Shown here in pieces: positions 25,885-35,440 of a stretch of DNA of 64,000 bases. The notes under the pieces are model-generated. The model was not told the DNA's origin. It was given only the letters and a program-made list of their open reading frames with translations, and searched no databases. How positions within the stretch are numbered: the stretch's first letter is position 1; each line of letters begins with the position of its first letter. Origin of the DNA: Aquimixticola soesokkakensis (GTDB lineage Bacteria > Pseudomonadota > Alphaproteobacteria > Rhodobacterales > Rhodobacteraceae). The position numbers and the translations under genes were made by a program. The stretch is taken from the NCBI RefSeq assembly GCF_900172375.1, contig NZ_FWFS01000005.1:62001-126000 (forward strand), in the 5' to 3' direction.

Positions 25885-26925
25885 ATGTCCTTTGTGAAAC
25901 TGTCCGCCTCCGTGCTGGCGATTGCCGCAGTCTCCGCCACCGCCGCCGCTGCGCGCGATCAGGTTCAGGTTGCAGGTTCGTCGACCGTTCTGCCCTACGC
26001 TTCCATCGTGGCAGAAGCCTTCGGCGAAAACTTCGATTTCCCCACGCCGGTCGTTGAATCCGGTGGGTCCTCCGCAGGTCTCAAGCAATTCTGTGACGGC
26101 GTTGGCGAGAACACCATCGACGTTGCAAACGCATCGCGCGCCATCAAATCCTCCGAAGTCGAAACCTGCGCGGCCAACGGCGTGACCGACATCATGGAAG
26201 TGCGCATCGGCTATGATGGCATCGTGTTCGCAAGCCAGCTGAACGGCCCCGAGTTCACCGCTTTCACCCCAGCCGACATCTACAGCGCGCTGACCGCGCA
26301 AACGCTGGTTGACGGCGCATTGGCCGACAACGCGGTGACCACCTGGGACCAGGTGAACCCCGAGCTTCCCGCCGTTGAAATCGCAGCCTTCATTCCGGGC
26401 ACCAAACACGGCACCCGTGAAGTGTTCGAAGAAAAAGTGCTGCTGCAAGGCTGTGAAGACACCGGCGCAATGGAAGCGATGATCGCCTCCGGGATGTCCG
26501 AAGATGACGCAGAAGGCGCCTGCATGGCGGTGCGCACCGATGGCATGTCGGTCGACATCGACGGCGACTACACCGAAACGCTTGCGCGGATCGGCAACAA
26601 CCCCAACGGCATCGGCGTCTTTGGTCTGGCATTCTACGAGAACAACACCGACACGCTGAAAGTGGCGACAGTGTCGGGCGTTGAGCCCTCCACCGAAACC
26701 ATCGCGTCCGGCGACTACCCCGTGTCGCGCCCGCTCTACTTCTACGTCAAGAAAGCCCATATCGGCGTGATCCCCGGTCTCAAAGAATACGCTGAGTTCT
26801 TCGTGTCCGACGACATGGCTGGCCCCGATGGCCCGCTCTCGGCTTACGGCCTCGTGTCCGACCCCGAACTTGCTGCAACGCAGGCTTCGGTTGCTGACGA
26901 AACCGTCATGGGCACCATGAACTAA
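25885..26925 (+). CDS. pstS: Phosphate ABC transporter substrate-binding protein PstS
   Basis: 346 aa from ATG 25885 (ribosome-binding site AGGAG). Signal peptide of about 23 residues (LAIAAVSATAAAA). Mature start DQVQVAGSSTVLPYA with the phosphate-binding GSST loop. FVESGGSSAGLKQFC-like and DVANASRAIKSSE regions supply the other ligands, and PGTKHGTREVFEEKVL follows. This is the large alphaproteobacterial PstS type. It is the periplasmic phosphate receptor of PstCAB and is controlled by the Pho box upstream. Confidence 0.95.
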   Translation: MSFVKLSASVLAIAAVSATAAAARDQVQVAGSSTVLPYASIVAEAFGENFDFPTPVVESGGSSAGLKQFCDGVGENTIDVANASRAIKSSEVETCAANGVTDIMEVRIGYDGIVFASQLNGPEFTAFTPADIYSALTAQTLVDGALADNAVTTWDQVNPELPAVEIAAFIPGTKHGTREVFEEKVLLQGCEDTGAMEAMIASGMSEDDAEGACMAVRTDGMSVDIDGDYTETLARIGNNPNGIGVFGLAFYENNTDTLKVATVSGVEPSTETIASGDYPVSRPLYFYVKKAHIGVIPGLKEYAEFFVSDDMAGPDGPLSAYGLVSDPELAATQASVADETVMGTMN

Positions 26926-26959
26926 GGCAGGCCACAAGGCAGGCCAAAACTTAGGCCAA
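26924..26959. repeat. 12-bp tandem repeat starting in the pstS stop codon
   Basis: Units AAGGCAGGCCAC, AAGGCAGGCCAA and AACTTAGGCCAA (26924-26959). The first two bases belong to the TAA of pstS. The remaining 113 bp to pstC show no other feature. Confidence 0.7.
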
Positions 26960-27072
26960 ACGCCTTTTACCATTGGCGGCGGCGCGGGATTTCTTGCGCC
27001 GCCGTTTCGACGAAAAGCTCGGGCCGGCACGCTCGAGCTTGACCTGCAACGCGCCATCGCAAAGTGAGACCC

Positions 27073-28545
27073 ATGCCCGCTCTCTGGCTTCTCGTGATTG
27101 TCCTCATCCTCGCTGCTGCGGGCTTTGTCGCGGGTCGTTCCCGCGCAATGGCCGACGCGCAGGGGGATGTTCGCAACCTCCACTCATTGCCCGTCTACTA
27201 TGGCAACCATGTCATGCTCGCGGTGCTTTTGCCCGCTGTCTTGATCCTCGGGATCTGGCTGCTGCTGCAACCGCTGGCCGCAACCCAAGTCGCATCCTCC
27301 CATATTTCGCCCGACAGCTATGCTGACACGGGCGCTTTGTCGTTGATCATGTCCGATGTGCAACGGGTCGCCGAAGGTCTGAACCGCGCCGTGGCGCAGG
27401 GGCTGATTTCGGCGTCCGATGCCAATGCGCTGGACGCAACCACCACCGATGTGCGCGCGCTTTCGGTCAGCGCCGGCGTGCCCGTGGCGGCACAGGTCAC
27501 CCCCGATATGCTGGCCGCCGCCGAGGCCGTGCGCCATGTCAGCGCGATTGGCAGTTGGTTGATGAGCGGCGTTGTCCTTGCTGTGGCGCTGGTGGCAGGC
27601 TTTGTCGCCTGGTCGCAGATCACCAAAGACTTCCGGGCGCGCAACACGGTGGAACGGGTTGTCAAAGGCCTGCTGATTTTGGCGGCGATGATTGCCATTC
27701 TCACAACCGTGGGCATCGTTTTGTCGCTTCTGGGCAATACCATCCGCTTTTTCGGTCTCTATCCGGCGATGGATTTCTTCTTTGGCACCACCTGGGCCCC
27801 GTCGTTCGGGGGCGGGTCCGAACTGGGCATTCTTCCGCTGTTCTGGGGCACCTTCTACATTTCCATCGTGGCGCTGATTGTTGCGGTGCCGGTGGGATTG
27901 TTTGCCGCCATTTATCTGTCCGAATACGCCGGTCCCAAAGTGCGCGCCTTTGCCAAGCCGCTGCTCGAGGTGCTCGCAGGCATTCCGACCATCGTCTACG
28001 GTCTCTTTGCGCTGCTGACCGTTGGTCCGCTGTTGATGAAGCTGTTCGGACAGGACGGCACCTTCGGCGTGACCTGGATGCAGGGTGGCACCTCGGTGAT
28101 GACGGCCGGCCTGGTCATGGGGGTGATGTTGATCCCCTTCGTGTCCTCGCTGTCGGATGACATCATCAACGCCGTGCCCCAATCCATGCGCGACGGCTCG
28201 CTCGGGCTGGGGGCAACGAAATCGGAAACCGTGCGTCAGGTGGTGCTGCCCGCAGCCTTGCCCGGCATCGTGGGGGCGATCCTTTTGGCGGCCTCGCGCG
28301 CCATTGGCGAGACGATGATTGTCGTGCTCGGGGCAGGGGCTGCGGCCCGCCTGTCGATGAACCCGCTGGACGCCATGACCACCGTGACCACGCGGATCGT
28401 CAGCCAGCTCACGGGGGATGCGGATTTTGCCTCGCCCGAAGCGCTGGTGGCCTTCGCGTTGGGGATGACGCTTTTCGTCATGACCCTCGGTCTCAACATC
28501 TTTGCACTCTACATCGTGCGCAAATATCGGGAGCAGTACGACTGA
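27073..28545 (+). CDS. pstC: Phosphate ABC transporter permease PstC
   Basis: 490 aa from ATG 27073; GTG 27064 is an alternative. There are two early membrane helices and a ~70-residue periplasmic loop, then another helix pair and the canonical permease core from about residue 230 (FGLYPAMDFFFGTTWAP; EYAGPKVRAFAKPLLEVLAGIPTIVYG). The EAA loop is DGSLGLGATKSETVRQVVLPAALPGI. The N-terminal extension relative to E. coli PstC (319 aa) is usual in alphaproteobacteria. Its stop overlaps the pstA start (TGATG). It forms the inner-membrane channel with PstA. Confidence 0.93.
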   Translation: MPALWLLVIVLILAAAGFVAGRSRAMADAQGDVRNLHSLPVYYGNHVMLAVLLPAVLILGIWLLLQPLAATQVASSHISPDSYADTGALSLIMSDVQRVAEGLNRAVAQGLISASDANALDATTTDVRALSVSAGVPVAAQVTPDMLAAAEAVRHVSAIGSWLMSGVVLAVALVAGFVAWSQITKDFRARNTVERVVKGLLILAAMIAILTTVGIVLSLLGNTIRFFGLYPAMDFFFGTTWAPSFGGGSELGILPLFWGTFYISIVALIVAVPVGLFAAIYLSEYAGPKVRAFAKPLLEVLAGIPTIVYGLFALLTVGPLLMKLFGQDGTFGVTWMQGGTSVMTAGLVMGVMLIPFVSSLSDDIINAVPQSMRDGSLGLGATKSETVRQVVLPAALPGIVGAILLAASRAIGETMIVVLGAGAAARLSMNPLDAMTTVTTRIVSQLTGDADFASPEALVAFALGMTLFVMTLGLNIFALYIVRKYREQYD

Positions 28546-29900
28546 TGTCGCTCGCAGACGCCAACACACCCGCCCCCTCCGCCGCGCCCAAATCGTCGAT
28601 CCTGACGACGGATGCGCGCACCAAGAAACGCAACCGCGCCGAAGCCCGTTTCAAAGCTTACGGCATCGGAGCCATCGTCCTTGGCCTTGCCTTTCTCGCC
28701 GCCCTTTTGGTGTCGATCATCGGTAACGGCATTCCCGCCTACACCCAGACCTTTGTCACCGTGCCTGTCTATCTTGATCCGGCGGTGGTCGACAAACAGG
28801 GCAACCGCGATCCGGCCGAGATGGCCAAGACCACGACCTTTGGCTATGCGCCGCTGATCCAGAACGCCTTTGCAACCGAAGTCAGCCAGAATGGCATCAC
28901 CACCGATATGGCCCCCAAGAAGCTGGCCGATATCCTGTCGGCCTCGGCCACGGGGCAGGTGCGCCAGACTGTGCTCGACGATCCCGAGCTGGTCGGGCAA
29001 ACGGTGGAATTCCGCCTGCTGGCTTCCAGCCGCGTGGATGGCTACCTCAAGGGCCGGGTGACCCGCGAGGCCTTGGCACGCGACAAGAACCTCGATGCAG
29101 CCCACCTTGATATCATCGACACGCTGCGCACGGCAGGGGTCGTCAACCGGACGTGGAACTGGGATTTCATTTTCGGGGCCGATGCGTCGGAAAGCCGTCC
29201 CGAACAGGCCGGAATCGGTGTGTCGATGGTCGGTTCCTTGTTCATGATGCTGGTGGTGTTGGTTTTGTCCTTGCCCATCGGTGTTGCGACCTCGATCTAC
29301 CTCGAAGAATTCGCGCCCAAGAACCGCTGGACCGACATCATCGAGGTCAATATTTCCAACCTCGCGGCCGTGCCCTCGATTGTCTTCGGTATTCTGGGCC
29401 TTGCGGTGTTCATCCAGTTCGGCCACCTGCCCAAATCCGCACCCCTGGTGGGCGGTCTGGTGCTGACGCTGATGACATTGCCGACGATCATCATTTCCAC
29501 ACGGGCCGCTTTGTCGGCCGTGCCGCCCTCGATCCGCGATGCCGCGCTCGGGATCGGGGCTTCCAAGATGCAGTCGGTGTTCCACCACGTGCTGCCGCTG
29601 GCCATGCCCGGGATTTTGACCGGCACCATCATCGGGCTGGCACAGGCTCTGGGGGAAACCGCGCCGCTGCTGCTGATCGGCATGGTGGGCTACATCGCCT
29701 CCAACATGCCCGACGGGATTGCCGCAGGCTTCATGGCACCGAACTCGGCCATGCCCGCGCAGATCTATGAATGGGCCAAGCGTGCTGACCCCGCTTATTA
29801 CGAACGTGCTTGGGGCGGGATCATCATCCTCCTGCTCTTTCTCATGACAATGAACATCATTGCCGTGATCCTTCGCCGCCGCTTCGAGCGCCGCTGGTAA
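28545..29900 (+). CDS. pstA: Phosphate ABC transporter permease PstA
   Basis: 451 aa. A cytoplasmic N-terminus and a first helix are followed by a long periplasmic domain (about 65-220) absent from short PstA proteins. The permease core runs from about residue 228 ([20 protein letters not shown]). The PstA EAA loop is [25 protein letters not shown]. It partners PstC; the two start codons are translationally coupled through TGATG. Large periplasmic inserts are typical in alphaproteobacterial Pst permeases. Confidence 0.93.
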   Translation: MSLADANTPAPSAAPKSSILTTDARTKKRNRAEARFKAYGIGAIVLGLAFLAALLVSIIGNGIPAYTQTFVTVPVYLDPAVVDKQGNRDPAEMAKTTTFGYAPLIQNAFATEVSQNGITTDMAPKKLADILSASATGQVRQTVLDDPELVGQTVEFRLLASSRVDGYLKGRVTREALARDKNLDAAHLDIIDTLRTAGVVNRTWNWDFIFGADASESRPEQAGIGVSMVGSLFMMLVVLVLSLPIGVATSIYLEEFAPKNRWTDIIEVNISNLAAVPSIVFGILGLAVFIQFGHLPKSAPLVGGLVLTLMTLPTIIISTRAALSAVPPSIRDAALGIGASKMQSVFHHVLPLAMPGILTGTIIGLAQALGETAPLLLIGMVGYIASNMPDGIAAGFMAPNSAMPAQIYEWAKRADPAYYERAWGGIIILLLFLMTMNIIAVILRRRFERRW

Positions 29901-29916
29901 ACTGGAGAGCAGACAA

Positions 29917-30714
29917 ATGAACGATATGCGACTTACAAAACAGGACGTTGATATGCAGGACGTGAAAATCTCCGCCAAGGGCGTGCAGGTGTTTTACGGC
30001 GACACCCACGCCATCAAGGACGTTGACGTCGAGATCAAAGACAAAACCGTCACCGCCTTTATCGGACCGTCCGGCTGTGGCAAATCCACCTTCCTGCGGT
30101 GCCTGAACCGGATGAACGACACCATCGACATCTGCCGCGTGGAAGGCTCGATCCAGCTCGATGGTGAAAACATTTACGACAAACGGGTCGATCCGGTGCA
30201 ACTGCGCGCCAAGGTGGGCATGGTGTTCCAGAAACCCAACCCTTTTCCCAAATCGATCTATGACAACATCGCCTATGGTCCGCGCATCCACGGTCTGGCG
30301 AAAAACAAAGCCGATCTGGACGAGATCGTTGAAAAATCCCTGCGGCGCGGGGCGATCTGGAACGAGGTCAAGGACCGTCTGCATGCGCCGGGCACCGGCC
30401 TGTCGGGCGGGCAACAGCAGCGTCTTTGCATCGCGCGCGCCGTTGCGACCGAACCCGAAGTGCTGTTGATGGACGAACCCTGTTCCGCACTCGACCCGAT
30501 CGCGACCGCACAGGTCGAGGAGCTGATCGACGAGCTGCGCGCCAACTACTCGGTGGTCATCGTGACCCACTCGATGCAGCAAGCGGCGCGCGTGTCGCAA
30601 CGCACGGCGTTTTTCCACCTCGGCAACCTCGTCGAATACGGCGAGACAGGCACGATTTTCACCAACCCGACCGATCCGCGGACTGAATCCTACATTACCG
30701 GCCGGATTGGCTGA
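29917..30714 (+). CDS. pstB: Phosphate ABC transporter ATPase PstB
   Basis: 265 aa. Walker [10 protein letters not shown], the PstB-specific [11 protein letters not shown]-loop [16 protein letters not shown], signature [10 protein letters not shown], Walker [14 protein letters not shown] and switch [12 protein letters not shown] are all intact. It energises phosphate uptake through PstCA, and with PhoU signals to PhoR. It starts 16 bp after pstA and ends 13 bp before phoU. Confidence 0.96.
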   Translation: MNDMRLTKQDVDMQDVKISAKGVQVFYGDTHAIKDVDVEIKDKTVTAFIGPSGCGKSTFLRCLNRMNDTIDICRVEGSIQLDGENIYDKRVDPVQLRAKVGMVFQKPNPFPKSIYDNIAYGPRIHGLAKNKADLDEIVEKSLRRGAIWNEVKDRLHAPGTGLSGGQQQRLCIARAVATEPEVLLMDEPCSALDPIATAQVEELIDELRANYSVVIVTHSMQQAARVSQRTAFFHLGNLVEYGETGTIFTNPTDPRTESYITGRIG

Positions 30715-30727
30715 GGAGAGCAGACAG

Positions 30728-31444
30728 ATGAATTCCGAAACTCACATCGCTTCCGCTTTTGACCGCGATCTTGAAGCCATTCAGGCGCTTGTTGTCAAAA
30801 TGGGCGGGCTGGTCGAACATAATATCTCCGATGCCGCGCGCGCCCTTGAGGATCGCGATGTCGAACTCGCCGCGCAAGTGCGCGCTGCCGACAAGGCTGT
30901 CGATGCGCTCGAAGAGCAGATCAACGTCGAAGCCGCGCGCGTTATCGCGATCCGCGCACCGGCGGCCTCTGACCTGCGCACGGTTCTGACGGTGATGAAA
31001 ATCGCAGGCAACCTCGAGCGCTGCGGCGATTACTCGAAAAATCTGGCCAAGCGCACCGCGATCCTGTCGCAAATGGACCCGATCGGCGGCACGGCGAAAT
31101 CCATCCGCCGCATGGCGCGCGAAGTCGAGCAGATGCTCAAGATTTCGCTCGATGCCTATATCCAGCGCGACGTGACGCTGGCCGAAGAAGTGCGCCACCG
31201 CGATCTTGACGTTGACCAGATGTACAATGCGCTGTTTCGTGAATTCCTGACCCATATGATGGAAGATCCGCGCCACATCACCGCCTGTATGCACCTGCAT
31301 TTCATTGCCAAAAATATCGAACGGATGGGCGATCACGCCACCTCTATCGCAGAGCAGGTGATCTACCTTGTGACCGGCAGCCTGCCGGATGAAAGCCGCC
31401 CCAAGGGTGACCTGACCTCGACATCGGATATGGGCCTGAGCTAA
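30728..31444 (+). CDS. phoU: Phosphate signalling protein PhoU
   Basis: 238 aa from ATG 30728 (GGAGAG upstream); an earlier in-frame codon at 30707 lies inside pstB. All-helical, two PhoU repeats with family motifs RAADKAVDALEEQIN, AASDLRTVL, GDYSKNLAKR and IERMGDHATSIAEQ. It links PstB to PhoR and represses the regulon when phosphate is sufficient. The stop overlaps the phoB start (TAATG). Confidence 0.94.
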   Translation: MNSETHIASAFDRDLEAIQALVVKMGGLVEHNISDAARALEDRDVELAAQVRAADKAVDALEEQINVEAARVIAIRAPAASDLRTVLTVMKIAGNLERCGDYSKNLAKRTAILSQMDPIGGTAKSIRRMAREVEQMLKISLDAYIQRDVTLAEEVRHRDLDVDQMYNALFREFLTHMMEDPRHITACMHLHFIAKNIERMGDHATSIAEQVIYLVTGSLPDESRPKGDLTSTSDMGLS

Positions 31445-32133
31445 TGGCGAATGTTCAACCGCGTGTGCTGTTGGTCGAGGACGAGCCCGCCCAGCGAGAG
31501 GTGCTTTCTTACAACCTCTCCGCTGAGGGCTTTGGGGTGACCACCGCTGAAAACGGCGACGAGGCACTGATGTTGGTGGACGAGGAAACGCCCGATATCA
31601 TCGTGCTGGACTGGATGCTGCCCGGCGTGAGCGGGATCGAGGTCTGCCGCCGCCTAAAACTGCGCAGCGAAACCCGCAATGTGCCGATTATCATGCTGTC
31701 GGCGCGCTCCGAAGAGGTGGACCGCGTGCGGGGGTTGGAAACCGGCGCGGATGATTACGTCGTGAAACCCTATTCCGTGGTCGAGTTGATGGCCCGCGTG
31801 CGCACGCAGTTGCGCCGTGTGCGTCCGGCATCGGTGGGCGAAACCCTGGCCTTTGACGACATCACGCTGGATGCGGAAACCCACAAGGTGTTTCGCTCGG
31901 GCGAGCAGCTAAAGCTTGGCCCGACCGAGTTTCGCCTTTTGACGACGTTCATGGAAAAGCCCGGAAGGGTGTGGTCGCGCGAACAACTTCTGGATCGTGT
32001 CTGGGGCCGCGATATCTATGTCGATACGCGCACCGTTGACGTGCATATCGGTCGCTTGCGCAAAGCGCTCTGCCAGTTCGGCGGCGGCGATCCGCTGCGC
32101 ACCGTGCGCGGCGCGGGCTATGCTTTGGGTTAA
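31444..32133 (+). CDS. phoB: Phosphate regulon response regulator PhoB
   Basis: 229 aa OmpR-type regulator. The receiver domain has the acidic pair E12-D13, phospho-acceptor Asp56 (DIIVLDWMLPG), Thr/Ser at LSARS and Lys in VVKPYS. The winged-helix domain spans about 130-229 (LGPTEFRLLTTFMEKPGRVWSREQ, DVHIGRLRKAL). It binds the Pho box before pstS. The gene is last in the operon. Its stop codon lies inside a three-copy 16-bp repeat. Confidence 0.95.
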   Translation: MANVQPRVLLVEDEPAQREVLSYNLSAEGFGVTTAENGDEALMLVDEETPDIIVLDWMLPGVSGIEVCRRLKLRSETRNVPIIMLSARSEEVDRVRGLETGADDYVVKPYSVVELMARVRTQLRRVRPASVGETLAFDDITLDAETHKVFRSGEQLKLGPTEFRLLTTFMEKPGRVWSREQLLDRVWGRDIYVDTRTVDVHIGRLRKALCQFGGGDPLRTVRGAGYALG

Positions 32134-32172
32134 ATGGGCCTTGGGTTAGATGGGCCCTGGATTAGGTGGCGC
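32125..32172. repeat. 16-bp tandem repeat spanning the phoB stop codon
   Basis: TTGGGTTAAATGGGCC (32125-32140), TTGGGTTAGATGGGCC (32141-32156) and a decayed CTGGATTAGGTGGCGC (32157-32172). The first copy contains the last codons and TAA of phoB, so the gene end has been copied twice downstream. Confidence 0.8.
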
Positions 32173-32180
32173 ATGTTTGA

Positions 32181-32216
32181 AAAAAGAAAGGGCAGGGGAT
32201 TTCCCTGCCTTTCTCG
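32181..32216. terminator. Bidirectional terminator between phoB and the L,D-transpeptidase
   Basis: GGCAGGG (32191-32197) pairs with CCCTGCC (32203-32209). TTTCTCG follows on the plus strand and CTTTCTTTTTTC on the minus strand, the better terminator being for the minus-strand gene. Confidence 0.8.
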
Positions 32217-32250
32217 TGTCTTGTGGTGTGAAGGTGATGCCGTTTCGAAC

Positions 32251-32823
32251 TCAGGCGGTGGTGTTGTGCACCGTGACGCGCGTTCCCAGCGGGACGCGTT
32301 CGTAAAGGTCTTCGACATGCTCGTTGATCATCCGCACACAGCCCGACGACACGGAGGTGCCGATGGTCCAGGGCTGCGGTGTTCCGTGGATGCGATACAT
32401 CGTGTCGCGCCCGTTGCGATACAGATACAGCGCGCGCGCCCCAAGAGGGTTATCAGGACCGCCGGGCACGCCGCCTGCAAACTGTTCGTACACGTCAGGT
32501 TCGCGGGCAATCATGTTTTTGGTCGGGGTCCAGCTGGGCCATTCGACCTTGCGCTTGATTGTTGCACTGCCAGAAAAATTGCGACCCTCAGAGCCGACAG
32601 CCACGCCGTAGCGCAGGGCTTTCTGGTTCTCGAGGATCAGGAAAAGGTAATGACGTGCGGGGTTTACGTGAATTTCGCCTTCGATGAAACCCGGTTGGAT
32701 ATCGACCACAGTCGGCATGAAGCGCGACGGGATCTCATAGGTTTGCGGCGCACGTTGAGCCAGAGCGGGCAAAGGCAGCGCGGCTGCGGCACCGGAGGCA
32801 AGAAGCATGCGTCGAGAAATCAT
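32251..32823 (-). CDS. L,D-transpeptidase (YkuD family)
   Basis: 190 aa from ATG 32823 with AGGA upstream; the upstream in-frame extension is not signal-like. A twin-Arg-like SRRMLLASG start and hydrophobic segment end ALA-QRA, so it is a periplasmic protein. The YkuD catalytic motif is HGTPQPWTIGTSVSSGCVRM with His147 and nucleophile Cys162. It cross-links peptidoglycan by 3-3 bonds or attaches substrates to it. Length and motif match the short alphaproteobacterial Ldt group. Confidence 0.92.
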   Translation of the reverse strand: MISRRMLLASGAAAALPLPALAQRAPQTYEIPSRFMPTVVDIQPGFIEGEIHVNPARHYLFLILENQKALRYGVAVGSEGRNFSGSATIKRKVEWPSWTPTKNMIAREPDVYEQFAGGVPGGPDNPLGARALYLYRNGRDTMYRIHGTPQPWTIGTSVSSGCVRMINEHVEDLYERVPLGTRVTVHNTTA

Positions 32824-33200
32824 CGGAAATATCCTGTCATCTTTGGTCATCACGCATACATAACGCATCGGAGAGCAAAAGGTTGCAGCTCTCTTGAGAC
32901 TTCGCGAGATTTTTACCGACAAAGGGCGCGATCACCGGTCTGTCCTTAATTATCGCAGCGTCGCAGGGGAAAGCTCGACCGTCTCGCAGGTCAATCCGTA
33001 CTTCTTATAATCAGTATTATGATAATAAATGAGAGGACGCGCAGGCGAAATTCAAAGGATTCATCCTCTTGCGCTGATTTGCGTCGCAAAACGGATATAT
33101 CTTTGTATAGATTTGTGTCAGCTTGGCGGACAGCCGCGCGCTCTTCACGCCAAGTTTTTCGCGCGCGCGCAACGGGCTGGCAACGAAAGCGGTGGAGAAC

Positions 33201-33953
33201 GTGGTAGACCTTCTGGATTATCTCGAGCGCATCATGGATGCACGGACGATCGAAGAACTTTGGGACACGCATGTCAGTGCGATGGGAAGTTTCGGATTTG
33301 ACCGCTTGCTCTACGGCTACACGCGGTTTCGCACGCCCAACTCCTTTGGCGCGCATGATGATATCGTCATTCTGACGAACCATGATCCCGCCTATGCCAA
33401 ACGCTTTTTCGACGACGGGATGTATTTCCATGCGCCTATGGTGCGTTGGGCTGCCGAAAATACCGGCGCATGTTCCTGGAGCTGGATGCAAAGCAACGCT
33501 CATATTCTCAGTCCGAGCGAGTTGAAAGTCGTGGAGATGAACCGCTCCTTCGGTGTCGTTTCAGGCTTTTCCGTAAGTTTTGCCGACACTTCGACGCGGA
33601 TCAAAGGTGCTATCGCCCTGACGGCGCCCGTCGATACACCCCAATCGCAGGTCGATGCGCTTTGGGCGGTTGAAGGGCGCAAGATCGAAGCGATGAACAA
33701 CATGTTCCACCTGCGCGTGAATTCCCTGCCCTATGCCGCAACGCGCAAATCGCTGACCAAACGCCAGCGCGAGGCGCTCGAATGGGTTGGCGACGGCAAA
33801 ACCACGGCCGATATTGCCGAAATCATGGGGCTGACGTCGGCCACGGTTGAAAAACACCTGCGCCTTGCCCGCGAAGCCCTGAACGCAGAGACCACCGCGC
33901 AAGCTGTTCTAAAGGCTTCCTTTCAGAATCAGATTTTCGTCATCGAGGCCTAG
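33201..33953 (+). CDS. LuxR-family regulator with autoinducer-binding domain (LuxR solo)
   Basis: About 250 aa from GTG 33201; TTG 33123 and GTG 33192 are alternatives, and none has an ideal ribosome-binding site. The N-terminal autoinducer-binding domain (about 5-165) contains YGYTRFR, HAPMVRWAAENTGACSW and MQSNAHILSPSE. The C-terminal LuxR helix-turn-helix is SLTKRQREALEWVGDGKTTADIAEIMG...TVEKHLRLAREALN. There is no luxI synthase gene in the window, so it is an orphan. It may sense own or foreign acyl-homoserine lactones or another ligand. The upstream gap 32824-33200 holds an AT-rich promoter-like patch around 33003-33028 (TTATAATCAGTATTATGATAA) and nothing else I can support. Confidence 0.85.
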   Translation: MVDLLDYLERIMDARTIEELWDTHVSAMGSFGFDRLLYGYTRFRTPNSFGAHDDIVILTNHDPAYAKRFFDDGMYFHAPMVRWAAENTGACSWSWMQSNAHILSPSELKVVEMNRSFGVVSGFSVSFADTSTRIKGAIALTAPVDTPQSQVDALWAVEGRKIEAMNNMFHLRVNSLPYAATRKSLTKRQREALEWVGDGKTTADIAEIMGLTSATVEKHLRLAREALNAETTAQAVLKASFQNQIFVIEA

Positions 33954-34395
33954 GGCGTTGTTGTTTCAAGATTTTGTCGCAAGTCATTGAATTTTATCAT
34001 TTATAAATGCTGACCGTTTGGTCAGGTATGGAATACATGACTTTCTTTACGTTACGTTAACGGACATAGTGTCGATGTTCCGTGAGTGGTAGCTTTTGCT
34101 ATGGAACAACGAACCGACCGGCAGCGGCAGTCTTCAGGCCGTTTAAGGAAGGTCTCCGGGGGACCGGAATTCGGGCTGGGGGTCGGTATTTTGCGGCCCC
34201 TGCCCGACCCACCAACTTCGGCGCGCAGTGTCATCCCGCGTGCGTCGTTTGCGCAATGTGCGGTGCAGCTTCCCCGAGTTGCACCGCATTTTCATGACCA
34301 CGGCCGCGCCGCAAGATCCTAAAACCAACCGTTCAAACGAAAAATGGCCAACCCGAAGGTCAGCCATTTCCCAAACAAAGCGCGTGCTCGCGGCG
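33954..34395. other. Intergenic region between the LuxR solo and tsf
   Basis: No convincing gene. A 16-bp dyad CTGACC-GTTT-GGTCAG lies at 34010-34025 in AT-rich sequence 56 bp after the luxR stop. It resembles a TetR- or LuxR-type operator. A 78-codon frame at 34089-34322 is proline/arginine-rich and lacks a ribosome-binding site. The tsf terminator occupies 34341-34369. Confidence 0.5.
34341..34369 (-). terminator. tsf terminator
   Basis: On the minus strand AAATGGCTGACC-TTCG-GGTTGGCCATTT makes a 12-bp stem (two G-T pairs) with a stable TTCG loop, followed by a T-run. It stands 27 bp after the tsf stop. Confidence 0.9.
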
Positions 34396-35271
34396 TTAGC
34401 CTTTGAGCGTTTTCGCAACTTCAGCCGCGAAATCTTCGGCTTCTTTTTCGATGCCCTCGCCGACTTCGAGACGCACGAAACCGGTCACTTCAACGCCGGC
34501 TTCTTTTGCAGCGGCTTCAACCGTGAGATCGGGGTTCACGACAAACGCCTGACCCAGAAGCGTGGATTCAGCGATCCATTTGTTCATGCGGCCTTTGATC
34601 ATGTTTTCGATGATGTTTTCGGGCTTGCCGGACTCGCGCGCGATGTCCATCTGCACCTGCTTTTCTTTCTCGACAACAGCCGGATCAAGATCAGCTTCGC
34701 TCAGCGAGGCGGGGTTTGCAGCGGCGATGTGCATCGCAACCTGCTTGCCGAAAGCTTCGTTTTCGCCCGAAAGCGCCACGAGAACACCGATTTTGCCCAT
34801 GCCGGGTGCTGCTGCGTTGTGCACATAGGACACGACGGAGACGCCTTCGACTTTGGACATGCGGCGCACGCCGAGGTTTTCACCGATGGTCGCGATTTTC
34901 GCGGTCACGGTGTCGCCCACGGATTTGCCGTCAAGGTCGGCTGCGACAAGCGCTTCTACGCTGTCGGTCGTCAGGGCAACGTCAGCGATGCTGGCGACGA
35001 GTTTCTGGAACTCGGCGTTTTTCGCAACAAAGTCGGTTTCGGAGTTCACTTCAACAGCGACACCGGTGCCGCCGTTCACAGCGACGGCCACAAGGCCTTC
35101 TGCTGCGGTGCGACCGGATTTTTTCGCGGCTTTCGCGAGGCCTTTGGTGCGCAGCCAATCGATCGCGGCGTCAAAATCGCCGTCGTTTTCGGTCAGCGCT
35201 TTTTTCGCGTCCATCATGCCTGCGCCAGTGGTTTCGCGCAATTCTTTCACCTGAGCTGCAGTAATTGCCAT
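34396..35271 (-). CDS. tsf: Translation elongation factor Ts
   Basis: 291 aa from ATG 35271 ([16 protein letters not shown]). The EF-Tu-interacting N-terminal module [14 protein letters not shown] and the family motifs [23 protein letters not shown] and [11 protein letters not shown] are intact. It recycles EF-Tu-GDP. It lies 169 bp downstream of rpsB in the universal rpsB-tsf order and is read through an intercistronic hairpin. Confidence 0.98.
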   Translation of the reverse strand: MAITAAQVKELRETTGAGMMDAKKALTENDGDFDAAIDWLRTKGLAKAAKKSGRTAAEGLVAVAVNGGTGVAVEVNSETDFVAKNAEFQKLVASIADVALTTDSVEALVAADLDGKSVGDTVTAKIATIGENLGVRRMSKVEGVSVVSYVHNAAAPGMGKIGVLVALSGENEAFGKQVAMHIAAANPASLSEADLDPAVVEKEKQVQMDIARESGKPENIIENMIKGRMNKWIAESTLLGQAFVVNPDLTVEAAAKEAGVEVTGFVRLEVGEGIEKEAEDFAAEVAKTLKG

Positions 35272-35403
35272 GTCGGCTCTCCTCAAAATCTGGTGGGTAT
35301 CTGGTGGTGTCTTATGGGGTTTAGAGCGGGACTACCCTGCCCTCGTAAAATCCACATGACAAAGAAAAGACGCCCGCGATGTCGCGCGGCGCCGCAAGGA
35401 AAC

Positions 35404-35432
35404 CGGAGCCTGCGCAAAAGCTGCAGGCTCCG
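35404..35432 (-). terminator. Intercistronic hairpin rpsB-tsf
   Basis: CGGAGCCTGC / GCAGGCTCCG form a 10-bp perfect stem just after the rpsB stop. The tail (GGTTTCC) is poor in T, so it probably attenuates or protects rpsB mRNA rather than ending transcription. Confidence 0.6.
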
Positions 35433-35440
35433 AAAATCGC

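Noticed and set aside
34089-34322. 78-codon frame between luxR and tsf
   Set aside because: No ribosome-binding site, proline/arginine-rich composition and no family resemblance.
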